Source: Mycobacterium sp. IS-1264
GTDB taxonomy: Bacteria; Actinomycetota; Actinomycetes; Mycobacteriales; Mycobacteriaceae
DNA: 64,000 bases
Assembly: GCF_001954195.1 (NCBI RefSeq)
Contig: NZ_MBES01000081.1
Location: 1-64,000 of the forward strand
Reading direction: 5' to 3'
This document shows positions 41,591 through 48,931 of this stretch, piece after piece; positions within the stretch are counted from its first letter, which is position 1, and each line of letters opens with the position of its first letter. Both the position numbers and the translations under genes were made by a program. The notes under the pieces are model-generated. The model saw nothing but the letters and a program-made list of their open reading frames with translations, was not told the origin of the DNA and ran no database searches.

Positions 41591-42568
41591 CTGTACCTCG
41601 CGGGCGGGCACCTCGCGGGCTACCGATTCGGCCAGCGTTCGCAGCTGACCGTTCACCTCGCGGGGGTGTTCCAGCATCGAGCAGTGCCCACCCGGCAACT
41701 CGACAAGGCCGACGACGTTGGGCGCGGTGCGCGCGATCCTGCGGGACTGACCGATCGGCGTCAGGCGATCGCGTTCGCTGCCGATGACCAACGTGGGCAC
41801 GGTCAATCCATCCAACTCGAGGTAACGCGAACCCAGGGCATCCACGAGCATCTTCGCGCAGCCGCCGCGCCCCGCCGGTGATGTGCGAGCGAACAGCTCG
41901 TAGATGAGCCGCGCGGCGCTCGGGTCGGCGTCCCTGCCGACCGCCAGCATCGCAACCAGGTAGCGACTCGCGATCCGGGCCGCCGTGGGTACCGGAAACC
42001 CGCCGAACGCGCCGATCAGTCCGCGCGCGGCCATGACGCGGGCCTCCGAAAATCCGCGCAGTTCCCTGGGGACCGACATCAGCTTCACTTCGCGCACCAA
42101 GTCCCCGGTGGTGGTGTTGATCAGCGCGACCGCGTCGGCGCGCTGGCGAACCCTGTCGCGGTAGTGCGCCGACCAGGCGGCGATGGTGATGCCACCCATC
42201 GAGTGCCCCGCCAGCACCGCACGCTCGTGCGGCGCCAACGTCGCCTCCAGCACCGAATTCAGGTCGGACGCAAGGTGTTCGAGGCTGTAGCCGCCGCGCC
42301 CCTTGCCCTTGGGCACACCGCTGCGGCCGTGGCCGCGATGGTCGAAGGCGATCACCCGATAGTCGGAGGCGAGGTCGGCGATCTGGTACGTCCACGCGCG
42401 TATCGCGCAGGTGATGCCGTGCGTCAGAACAATCGGATAGCCGTCGGGCGGCCCGAAGACCTCCGTGTGCAGCGGGGTGCCGTCCGCCGCGCGGACGGTC
42501 AGAGTACGGCTCGGGGGCAGTGCATCCGGCAGCCGGTGAATCGCGCTAGTCGCTTGTCGAGCACTCAT
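41579..42568 (-). CDS. Alpha/beta hydrolase, haloperoxidase-like (Rv3171c-type)
   Basis: A 329-residue alpha/beta hydrolase. Nucleophile elbow AGHSMGGITIAAW near residue 123, His in LPGGHCSMLEHP near the C-terminus, Asp in GSERDRLTP, and DHRGHGRSG typical of epoxide-hydrolase/haloperoxidase relatives. Position matches Rv3171c (hpx). The ATG at 42568 has GGGGGAG just upstream. Convergent with aofH, so they are separate transcripts. Reaction uncertain: esterase or lactonase activity is as likely as perhydrolysis. Confidence 0.82.
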   Translation of the reverse strand: MSARQATSAIHRLPDALPPSRTLTVRAADGTPLHTEVFGPPDGYPIVLTHGITCAIRAWTYQIADLASDYRVIAFDHRGHGRSGVPKGKGRGGYSLEHLASDLNSVLEATLAPHERAVLAGHSMGGITIAAWSAHYRDRVRQRADAVALINTTTGDLVREVKLMSVPRELRGFSEARVMAARGLIGAFGGFPVPTAARIASRYLVAMLAVGRDADPSAARLIYELFARTSPAGRGGCAKMLVDALGSRYLELDGLTVPTLVIGSERDRLTPIGQSRRIARTAPNVVGLVELPGGHCSMLEHPREVNGQLRTLAESVAREVPAREVQLSS

Positions 42569-42685
42569 CGCTGCTCCCCCCTCGAACACGGCCCCGTTGC
42601 CGCACCCTGGATGTGACCGAGTTTACGTGGAATCAACGACGGACTTGCCGGAATCGGCCAAATATATGCCGAAAATTTCGGACGC

Positions 42686-42713
42686 CCGTCCAACAAATCC
42701 CGTCCAACAAATC
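42686..42713 (+). repeat. 2 x 14-bp tandem repeat in a leader
   Basis: CCCGTCCAACAAAT occurs twice, followed by CCCG of a third copy. It lies between the divergent hydrolase and the lipoprotein amine oxidase, in the likely promoter/leader of the latter. Confidence 0.82.
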
Positions 42714-42761
42714 CCGGGATCAAATCACGCAGGGTATGAGACGCTGACCAACGTGTCCCCG

Positions 42762-44132
42762 ATGTCGCGTCGGGAGTTCTTGGCGGCCACGACGAGCGTG
42801 GTCGGGGGGACGCTGGCGGCCGCCTGCGCGTCGGATGCCCCGTCGCCACCGGACACCAGATCGGACACCAGATCGGACACCAACTCCGTCCTCATCGTCG
42901 GTGCGGGGATGGCGGGTTTGTCCGCCGCGCGCAGCCTCGCCGACGCGGGGTGGCCGGTGCGCGTGATCGAAGCCCGCGATCGCATCGGCGGCAGGGTGTA
43001 CACGAACCGCAATTGGGGCGCACCGCTCGAGATGGGCGCGTCGTGGATCCACGGCACGACGAACAACCCGCTGACGGAGCTGGCACGGCGGGCGCAGGCA
43101 CAACATGTTCCGACCGACTATCACGGATGGGCGAAGCTCGCGGTTGATCCGCGGCTGCCGCCGCTGGACTACCACCCACGGCACTGGCGCGCGTTCGTCG
43201 ACCAGGCCCGCGACGATGTCGACGGCGGAAGTCTCGGCACCGCCGTCCACGCCGCTGCCGCGGACCTTTCCGAGTCCGAGCGCGCCCAGTTGGCATTTTT
43301 CGTCGCCACCGAGATCGAGGACGAGTACGCGGCCGGCGCTGATCAGCTGTCCGCCAAGACATTTGACAAGGGCGACTACTGCAGCGGCGACCAGGACGTG
43401 GTCACAACCGGCTATGACGCCCTGCCTCGGCTACTGGCCGACGGGCTGCAGATCCGGCTGAATAGCCCGGTCACCGCGATCGTGCGACGAGACCGCTCCG
43501 TCGTCGTGCGCACGAAAGACCGCTCCTTCGAGGGACCCGCCGCGATAGTCACGGTTCCCCTCGGCGTGCTGAAATCCGGTGCGATCACCTTCGATCCGCG
43601 CCTTCCCGACGGACACGCCCACGCGATCGACGCGCTCGGGTTCGGCGTGCTGTCCAAGAGCTACTTCCGGTTCAGCCGGCGCACCTGGGACGCGGAGAAC
43701 GCCTTCTACCTGTACCTGGGGACCGACCCCGGCGCGTGGGCGCAATGGTTCACCCTGCCGAGCTCCTCGGGGCCGATTGTGTTGGCGTTCAATGCCGGTG
43801 ATCGTGGCCGCGCGGTGGAGTCGTCCTCACCGACCGATCTTATGGCCGGCGCGCTGCCCGTCGCCCGGCAACTGTTCGGCGACGACGTCTCGCCGGTTGA
43901 CGTCGCGACCTCGGCGTGGTCCGCCGACCCGTACGCCCGCGGCGCCTACTCGTTTCACGCACCCGGCTCCGGCCTCGACGACCGGCGGCAGCTGCAGGAG
44001 CCGATCGGCGACCGGCTATATCTCGCGGGCGAGGCCGTCGGCGTCAACAATCCGTCCACCGTCACCGGCGCCGTGTTCAGCGGCCGCTACGCCGCCGGCC
44101 AGTTGATGCAGCGGGTGAAGATCGGGACATGA
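42762..44132 (+). CDS. Tat-exported lipoprotein flavin amine oxidase
   Basis: A 456-residue FAD amine oxidase with an export signal. The N-terminus reads MSRREFLAATTSVVGG (twin-arginine motif) and continues to GTLAAACASD, a lipobox with Cys near residue 24, predicting a folded, lipid-anchored enzyme outside the membrane. FAD motif VLIVGAGMAGLSAARSLADAGWPVRVIEARDRIGGR starts near residue 46; the C-terminal flavin motif is DRLYLAGEAVGVNNPSTVTGAVFSGRYAAG. Resembles polyamine/putrescine oxidases. The region between the lipid-Cys and the FAD domain contains a 12-bp array. A GTG at 42753 is an alternative start. Confidence 0.85.
   Translation: MSRREFLAATTSVVGGTLAAACASDAPSPPDTRSDTRSDTNSVLIVGAGMAGLSAARSLADAGWPVRVIEARDRIGGRVYTNRNWGAPLEMGASWIHGTTNNPLTELARRAQAQHVPTDYHGWAKLAVDPRLPPLDYHPRHWRAFVDQARDDVDGGSLGTAVHAAAADLSESERAQLAFFVATEIEDEYAAGADQLSAKTFDKGDYCSGDQDVVTTGYDALPRLLADGLQIRLNSPVTAIVRRDRSVVVRTKDRSFEGPAAIVTVPLGVLKSGAITFDPRLPDGHAHAIDALGFGVLSKSYFRFSRRTWDAENAFYLYLGTDPGAWAQWFTLPSSSGPIVLAFNAGDRGRAVESSSPTDLMAGALPVARQLFGDDVSPVDVATSAWSADPYARGAYSFHAPGSGLDDRRQLQEPIGDRLYLAGEAVGVNNPSTVTGAVFSGRYAAGQLMQRVKIGT
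42850..42885 (+). repeat. 3 x 12-bp in-frame array after a lipobox
   Basis: CGGACACCAGAT twice, then CGGACACCAACT. It encodes a DTRS linker (DTRSDTRSDTNS) between the lipidated Cys and the FAD domain. Confidence 0.85.
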
Positions 44133-44174
44133 CGGTTATTGTTGAATTAGGCAGTCCCGCACCACAATTCGTGA

Positions 44175-44633
44175 CTACCGCTCCAGCGCCACGGCGCAGG
44201 CGTTGAGGATCGCGAGGAAGCTGGAACGCAGCAGCCGATAGCTGATCGCCTCCAGCACCTTGCCGCCGGCCACCGCCGGATGGGTGTAGTTGGTCAGCCA
44301 GTCGACGTGAGTGCCACCACCCAAAGACATGCCCGAAGACGTGCCCGAAGACGTGAACGTCAGCGTGCCGCCCTCGTGGTCGAACGGCGGGAACGACCGG
44401 ACGATGAGGTACGAATAGGTGTGCGGCCGATCGTAGGCCGTGATCTCTTCGCGAAACCACGTGCCAAGCCCGACCACCTCGCGCACCGCACCCGCGCCGG
44501 GCGCCGCAGAGTCCTTCGCGTAACCGGCCTTGAGGACGAGCGGAGCGGCCGCCAGGTTGGCCGGGTCGGCCAGCCAGTCGAAGACCTGGTCCACCGGCGC
44601 CGCGATCGTCCGCTCCAAATGAATCTCGACCAT
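44175..44633 (-). CDS. SRPBCC (polyketide cyclase/START-like) protein
   Basis: A 152-residue SRPBCC-fold protein, a hydrophobic-ligand binding fold. It begins VEIHLERTIAAPVDQVFDWLADPANL, the standard opening of the family, and ends with the long helix LLRSSFLAILNACAVALER. A Ser/Gly-rich loop in the middle is formed by a 12-bp triplication. ATG 44633 preferred over GTG 44639. Ligand and role unknown. Confidence 0.8.
   Translation of the reverse strand: MVEIHLERTIAAPVDQVFDWLADPANLAAAPLVLKAGYAKDSAAPGAGAVREVVGLGTWFREEITAYDRPHTYSYLIVRSFPPFDHEGGTLTFTSSGTSSGMSLGGGTHVDWLTNYTHPAVAGGKVLEAISYRLLRSSFLAILNACAVALER
44320..44355 (-). repeat. 3 x 12-bp in-frame array inside the SRPBCC gene
   Basis: Plus-strand units CCCAAAGACATG, CCCGAAGACGTG and CCCGAAGACGTG; in the protein they give the SSGT/SSGM loop. 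Located in a surface loop of the fold. Confidence 0.8.
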
Positions 44634-44707
44634 GACCACATGCTAGACGCCATTCGACCCATGCCGGCAGGGTCCGTCGTAAAGCTTTGCTTACGAGGGT
44701 TTTTCGT

Positions 44708-45112
44708 TCAAGTGTGCTGCGATTCTTCAACGAGCTGCAGGGCTTCGGGAACCGAATCGACGAGAGGCAAGCCGTGGTCGGCCACGACTCGGGTGAGCCG
44801 ACGCAGCGTCGGACCGCTGACCATGTCGCACCGCAACCTGGCTTCTTGGTTTTCGTGATTGAGGGTGATCAGCGCGCGAAGGCCGGCTACATCGAGAAAG
44901 TCGAGGTGACGCAGATCGAGAATCAGTGGAACGTCCGGCCGCTCGATGCGGCGGATCGCCCGGGATACCAAGTCGGCGTTCGACGCGTCGATTTCGCCGC
45001 CGACGCGTACGACGGTGGCTAGGCCCCGCGTGTGTACCCACAGTTGCGCCCCGGCACAATCGATCAGGTCTGGTCTGTGGAGATCCGGTGCGGAGAAGGC
45101 GAAGGCAGCCAT
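44708..45112 (-). CDS. STAS-domain protein lacking the phosphoacceptor serine
   Basis: A 134-residue anti-sigma-factor-antagonist-type STAS domain: VVRVGGEIDASNADLVSRAI near residue 34 and LILDLRHLDFLDVAGLRALITL near residue 63. In RsbV/SpoIIAA the segment is DSSG or DSTG with the phosphorylated Ser; here it is DVAG, so phosphorylation control is lost. It could be constitutively binding or serve another role. The 252-base spacer upstream (45113-45364) has no gene; it holds an 11-bp palindrome CTCAACTTGAG at 45169-45179. Confidence 0.82.
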   Translation of the reverse strand: MAAFAFSAPDLHRPDLIDCAGAQLWVHTRGLATVVRVGGEIDASNADLVSRAIRRIERPDVPLILDLRHLDFLDVAGLRALITLNHENQEARLRCDMVSGPTLRRLTRVVADHGLPLVDSVPEALQLVEESQHT

Positions 45113-45364
45113 GTGATTGCGCCCATCAAGCGTGGTGACGATGACCCGGGTGAACGGGTAGCTGTGGACTCAACTTGAGGTATAGCGTACGCCGGCGACC
45201 GCATAGAGCGATGCCGCAACGAGGCCGCGCAATTCGCCGGCCAGGGCCGAACAATCTGCCGCACAGGCTATTCCGGGTTTGTTCGGCCTGCCCGAGCAGC
45301 CGCGGAGCCTTCGTTTCCTGGCTCGGAACCCCTGATCCGCTTCGTTTTTCGGCTTGCAGTCAGC

Positions 45365-46465
45365 TCATTGATTGAGCGTCGTGTGTGGGCTCTGGCCGTA
45401 GGTCTGCCGATAGAGCACCGCGAACCGGCCCGTGTGGGCAAAGCCCCAACGCTGCGCAACCTCGGTGACGGTGGTCTCGGAACGGTCGCGATTCATCAAG
45501 TCTTGGTGCGCGCGGTGCAGCCGAACGCGACGCAGATACTCAGTCGGGGTGGTGTCGAGCCGCTGTCGGAAGAGGTATTGCACCGCGCGGGGCGTCAGAT
45601 GCACCGCGGCCGCGACGTCGGTCACGCCGACGTCACCGGCGGCGTGGCGATGGATGAATTTCACCGCGTCTTTCAGCGTGCCCGGCACCGCCGGGTCGCT
45701 TAGCAGGTCCTGCTGCAGGGTGACGTTCGACGGGTAGCACTCGAGCAGCGCCGTGGCCAGCAGGGGCGCCGCCGCCGCGGCGATTAACGGTTGGTGGACG
45801 GTATCCGGCGAAGCAAGGGTGGCGGTCACGTAATCCAGCGCTCGATGCCACGCGCGCACGGCGGCGCCCGAGCGTGGGCGCCAGCTGAGGAACCGAATGT
45901 GCTGCGGTACCGGAGTAAGCCGGTCAGCGGCGACCTTGCGCAGCGCCTCGGCCCCGACGGTGACGACGTCGAAGCGCGCGCCGTTCACGTGCAGCACGCA
46001 GGACATGCCGTGGGCTATCAGCAGCGGTGAGTCCCCGATCGGCAGCGGACCACCGGTCACCGACAACGATCCGGCCCGGGGCTGGATCACCAGCACGGAG
46101 TCGCCGGGTGGAATCTTGCACGCCATCCGACCCTGAATCGTCACCTCGTCGAAACTCAGCGCAGCCGCTTCACTCCGCCGATGGGCGACGGTCGAGCCCC
46201 CAGTTAGGCCGGTGATCAGCCAGCCCGGTGTGTAGGCGTCCGCGAAGAATCGAGTCGCCGCAACGGGATCGCCGGTGCGGAATTGCTCGTACCGGACGGC
46301 CGCCGGGGCGTGCATGGCGCCGGGATCGACGTCATGGGCGCGGGCTGGACCGGCATGATCTGCGTTGTGCAGGTCAACGTGGACCGCGCCGAACTCACCG
46401 GCTGGGCCCAGGACGGGGCCGGAAGCTATGTTTTCGGTGATGCTCGTCATTGTAGGACTCGGCAT
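45365..46465 (-). CDS. AraC-family transcriptional regulator
   Basis: A 366-residue regulator. The C-terminal double helix-turn-helix (about residues 265-360) contains GVTDVAAAVHLTPRAVQYLFRQRLDTTPTEYLRRVRLHRAH and ETTVTEVAQRWGFAHTGRFAVLYRQTYGQSPHTTL, classic AraC. The N-terminal half is a cupin-like sensor domain without recognised ligand. ATG 46465; a second ATG five codons later (46450) is possible. No obvious target operator seen nearby. Confidence 0.87.
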   Translation of the reverse strand: MPSPTMTSITENIASGPVLGPAGEFGAVHVDLHNADHAGPARAHDVDPGAMHAPAAVRYEQFRTGDPVAATRFFADAYTPGWLITGLTGGSTVAHRRSEAAALSFDEVTIQGRMACKIPPGDSVLVIQPRAGSLSVTGGPLPIGDSPLLIAHGMSCVLHVNGARFDVVTVGAEALRKVAADRLTPVPQHIRFLSWRPRSGAAVRAWHRALDYVTATLASPDTVHQPLIAAAAAPLLATALLECYPSNVTLQQDLLSDPAVPGTLKDAVKFIHRHAAGDVGVTDVAAAVHLTPRAVQYLFRQRLDTTPTEYLRRVRLHRAHQDLMNRDRSETTVTEVAQRWGFAHTGRFAVLYRQTYGQSPHTTLNQ

Positions 46466-46523
46466 CGCGGCCTATCCCAGACTACAACGCACCTCGCCCG
46501 CCGCCCACAAAGTCAGGGCGTAG

Positions 46524-47738
46524 TCACGGTGTACCCGTCGGCTGCAAAGATCGCATCGGCGCGTATTCGGCACCGAGCTGCCGGTATATGTTCAGCGCGT
46601 CGAGCGCGACCCGGTCCCAGGTGAAGCGCGACTCTACCCGGCTGCGACCCGCGGCACCCATGCTCCGGCACTGAAAGTCATGTGCCAGAAGGTTTCTCAA
46701 AACCGCAGCCAATTCGTTGGGGTGATCCAACATCAACCCGGTTACCGAATCCACAACCACGTCGATCAACGCGCCGACCGGCAACGCAACCACCGCCACC
46801 CCGCTGGCCATGGCCGCTAAAGCCGAGGTCGCACGCGGTGGCTGCCGAGGTGTGCACACGAGAACATCGGCGGATCGCACCATCATCGGTAGCTCGTCGC
46901 CGGAGACGGTGCCGACGAAGTGCACGCGATCGGCCACCCCCAATTCTGCGGCAAGGCGTTTGAGACGGTTGCGCGCCTTGGTGTGGTTGCGGTCGGCGGC
47001 ACGGTCGGTGACATCTGTCTCCGCGACCACAAGCTCGGTGCCCGGAACTCTTGGCATCACGCCAATCACGATGTCGAATCCGTTGTCCGGCAACGGGTTC
47101 GACGCCATACATAGAACGCGATGCAGATTGGCACGGCCGAGCACCGGACCCACCGAGGTGTACTGCTCGACGTCGACCCCGCTCGCCAGGACGGAGACTC
47201 GCGCGCGACTGCGGCGCAGCCTGGCCAGCGCAGAGACATCGGCGCTGCTCTCGACGGTCACCCAGTTCGCATTGCGCGCCAAGAGCGGCTCGATGCGTTC
47301 GCGCTCAGTGACCCGAGTGACTTTGCGCTTGCCGCCGCCGGACCGCGCGGATTGCGGAAACGACACCAGTGGCCCGAAGGTCTGAACGGTTGGTAGGTCT
47401 TGTCGTCTCGCGGCCAGCTGAGCCGCTAGCCCGCCCAGCCACCCATATGCGTGCACGATGTCCGGTCGATCCGCGGACCATAGCCGCTCGAGTTCGGCCG
47501 CCCACTCGCCGACGAACGGCAACAGGTCGGCGTCTTTGGCCACGCTCGCGGGGCCGACCGGTAGCCCGACGGCCCGATAGCGCCGGTCGGCGCCGACCTC
47601 TCCAGGGCATCGATCCGATGGCCGATCCGATTGCCGCACGTAAGCGGTGGCGTCATGCCCCTGGTCTGCAAGCGCGGCGCACAGCCGCCCGGCGTCGTCA
47701 CCAACGAAGTCGTCACCGCCGACGATTGCAATCTTCAC
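46524..47738 (-). CDS. GT4-type glycosyltransferase
   Basis: A 404-residue GT-B fold, family GT4 glycosyltransferase. N-terminal VKIAIVGGDDFVGDDAGRLCAALADQGHDATAYVR, middle RVSVLASGVDVEQYT, C-terminal donor site with GTVSGDELPMMVRSADVLVCTPRQPPRATSALAAMASGVAVVALPVGALIDVVVD. The usual EPFGIVPLEAMA motif is altered (TPRQPPRATSALAAMA), so the catalytic Glu is replaced. GTG start at 47738 chosen for KIAIVGG; an ATG-like longer start (47789) adds an unrelated leader. Acceptor unknown. Confidence 0.8.
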   Translation of the reverse strand: MKIAIVGGDDFVGDDAGRLCAALADQGHDATAYVRQSDRPSDRCPGEVGADRRYRAVGLPVGPASVAKDADLLPFVGEWAAELERLWSADRPDIVHAYGWLGGLAAQLAARRQDLPTVQTFGPLVSFPQSARSGGGKRKVTRVTERERIEPLLARNANWVTVESSADVSALARLRRSRARVSVLASGVDVEQYTSVGPVLGRANLHRVLCMASNPLPDNGFDIVIGVMPRVPGTELVVAETDVTDRAADRNHTKARNRLKRLAAELGVADRVHFVGTVSGDELPMMVRSADVLVCTPRQPPRATSALAAMASGVAVVALPVGALIDVVVDSVTGLMLDHPNELAAVLRNLLAHDFQCRSMGAAGRSRVESRFTWDRVALDALNIYRQLGAEYAPMRSLQPTGTP

Positions 47739-47904
47739 CGCAGATTCCCTTCGGGGTTCGGGGATCCCTTCGGTCGCTCTGGCCAGCACGCGCGCAATGA
47801 ACGCAATAAATCCGTACCCAGCGCGCGGTATCGGCGAAACTCAGCCTGCCCGGTACTTCGTCTGCTGGCCCGAGCGCTTCGGATGGTGGATACACCGCAG
47901 GCAG

Positions 47905-47969
47905 GAAGGGACCAGAAAGGGGCCAGAAAGGGGCCGGAAAAGGGCCGGAAAGGGGCCGGAAAGGGGCGC
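47905..47969 (+). repeat. 6-copy 11-bp array in a divergent promoter region
   Basis: Six units of the type GAAAGGGGCCG (first 10 bp, the rest 11 bp, with A/G changes) fill 65 bases between the divergent glycosyltransferase and CheB-like genes (gap 47739-48017). Purine-rich on the plus strand. The spacing approximates one DNA helical turn. Confidence 0.88.
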
Positions 47970-48017
47970 TTCGCCGCCGGGACTGCCGTAGGCCGCTGCC
48001 GGGTGGACACTGGATTG

Positions 48018-48884
48018 GTGACAACGCAAGCCACGGCTGTTGAGCTGGTGGTGCTGCTCGCCTCAGCGGGTGGCTTGGACGCGTTGTCGGTGGTCCTGCA
48101 CGATCTGCCGCCCGAGTTTCCCGCGGCCGTCGTCGTGCAGCAGCATCTCGGCGGGTCTTCGAGCGTGCTGCCCACGATCCTGGCCAGGTCAACGGAGCAT
48201 CGGGTGGGCTGGGCGTCCGACGGGCAGGCGCTCGAACCGGGGCAGGTGGTCGTGTGCCCGCCGGAAATGCACATGGAGCTGGGGCGCGACGGTTCCTGCT
48301 GTCTGCACAAAGTGCGGGAGCGGGTCGACCGGCCCTTCGACGTGCTGCTGACCTCGGTGGCGCGCTCGTATGGGCCCCGGGGATTAGCGGTGGTGTTGTC
48401 GGGCTCCGGCCGCGACGGGGCCGTGGGCACCGCTGCGATGAAGCGAGCCGGCGGCATCGTGATCGCGCAGAGCCCCGACACCGCCGACTACCCCTCGATG
48501 CCGATGGCCGCCGCCGAGGCCGGCGCTGACCTGGTGCTGCCGATCCACGAGATCGGCGGGGTCCTGGCCGACGTCGTCGGAGGCGCGCCACTGCCGGGCG
48601 GCTCCACTAGCGGCAGCCTCAGCGGTTCCGGCACTGCCGGCCGGACCGCCGACGCTGCCGAAACAATTCAGGAAATCCAGGCCCCCAACAGCGCGGCCGC
48701 GCGCGCCGAAACCGCCCGGCTGCGTGCGATGGAACTCCGGCGCAGACGCGAGGAGCTGTCCGCGGGTCTCGGCCCCAGCGCGGAGACGGTGGCCATCGCG
48801 CGGCGCAGGGCCCAAGAGTCGTTGCGCCGCGCGCAACTGGCGCACCAGGCCGCCTCACGCGCGGCCGCGGAATGGGGACATTGA
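48018..48884 (+). CDS. CheB-type methylesterase domain protein, second copy
   Basis: A 288-residue protein with a CheB methylesterase domain (about residues 8-185) and no receiver domain. Catalytic triad candidates: Ser in LLASAGGLDAL near residue 16, His in VVQQHLGG near residue 43, Asp in SGSGRDGAVGTAAM near residue 135. The C-terminal 90 residues are an Ala/Arg-rich helix, probably coiled coil. GTG 48018 is the first start matching the domain. It converges with the CheR-PAS gene. CheB removes methyl groups from receptor glutamates; no receptor is encoded here. Confidence 0.82.
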   Translation: MTTQATAVELVVLLASAGGLDALSVVLHDLPPEFPAAVVVQQHLGGSSSVLPTILARSTEHRVGWASDGQALEPGQVVVCPPEMHMELGRDGSCCLHKVRERVDRPFDVLLTSVARSYGPRGLAVVLSGSGRDGAVGTAAMKRAGGIVIAQSPDTADYPSMPMAAAEAGADLVLPIHEIGGVLADVVGGAPLPGGSTSGSLSGSGTAGRTADAAETIQEIQAPNSAAARAETARLRAMELRRRREELSAGLGPSAETVAIARRRAQESLRRAQLAHQAASRAAAEWGH

Positions 48885-48931
48885 GGTGGGGGCGCTGACG
48901 CGGACACTGACCCGGGCACTGACGGCCCCGC

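Noticed and set aside
45169-45179. SoxR/MerR-type operator
   Set aside because: CTCAACTTGAG resembles half of a SoxR box, but the full spaced dyad and a MerR-family gene are missing.
45064-45264. Small minus-strand gene upstream of the STAS gene
   Set aside because: Overlaps the STAS start, has no ribosome-binding site or recognisable domain, and has the composition of GC-rich non-coding sequence.
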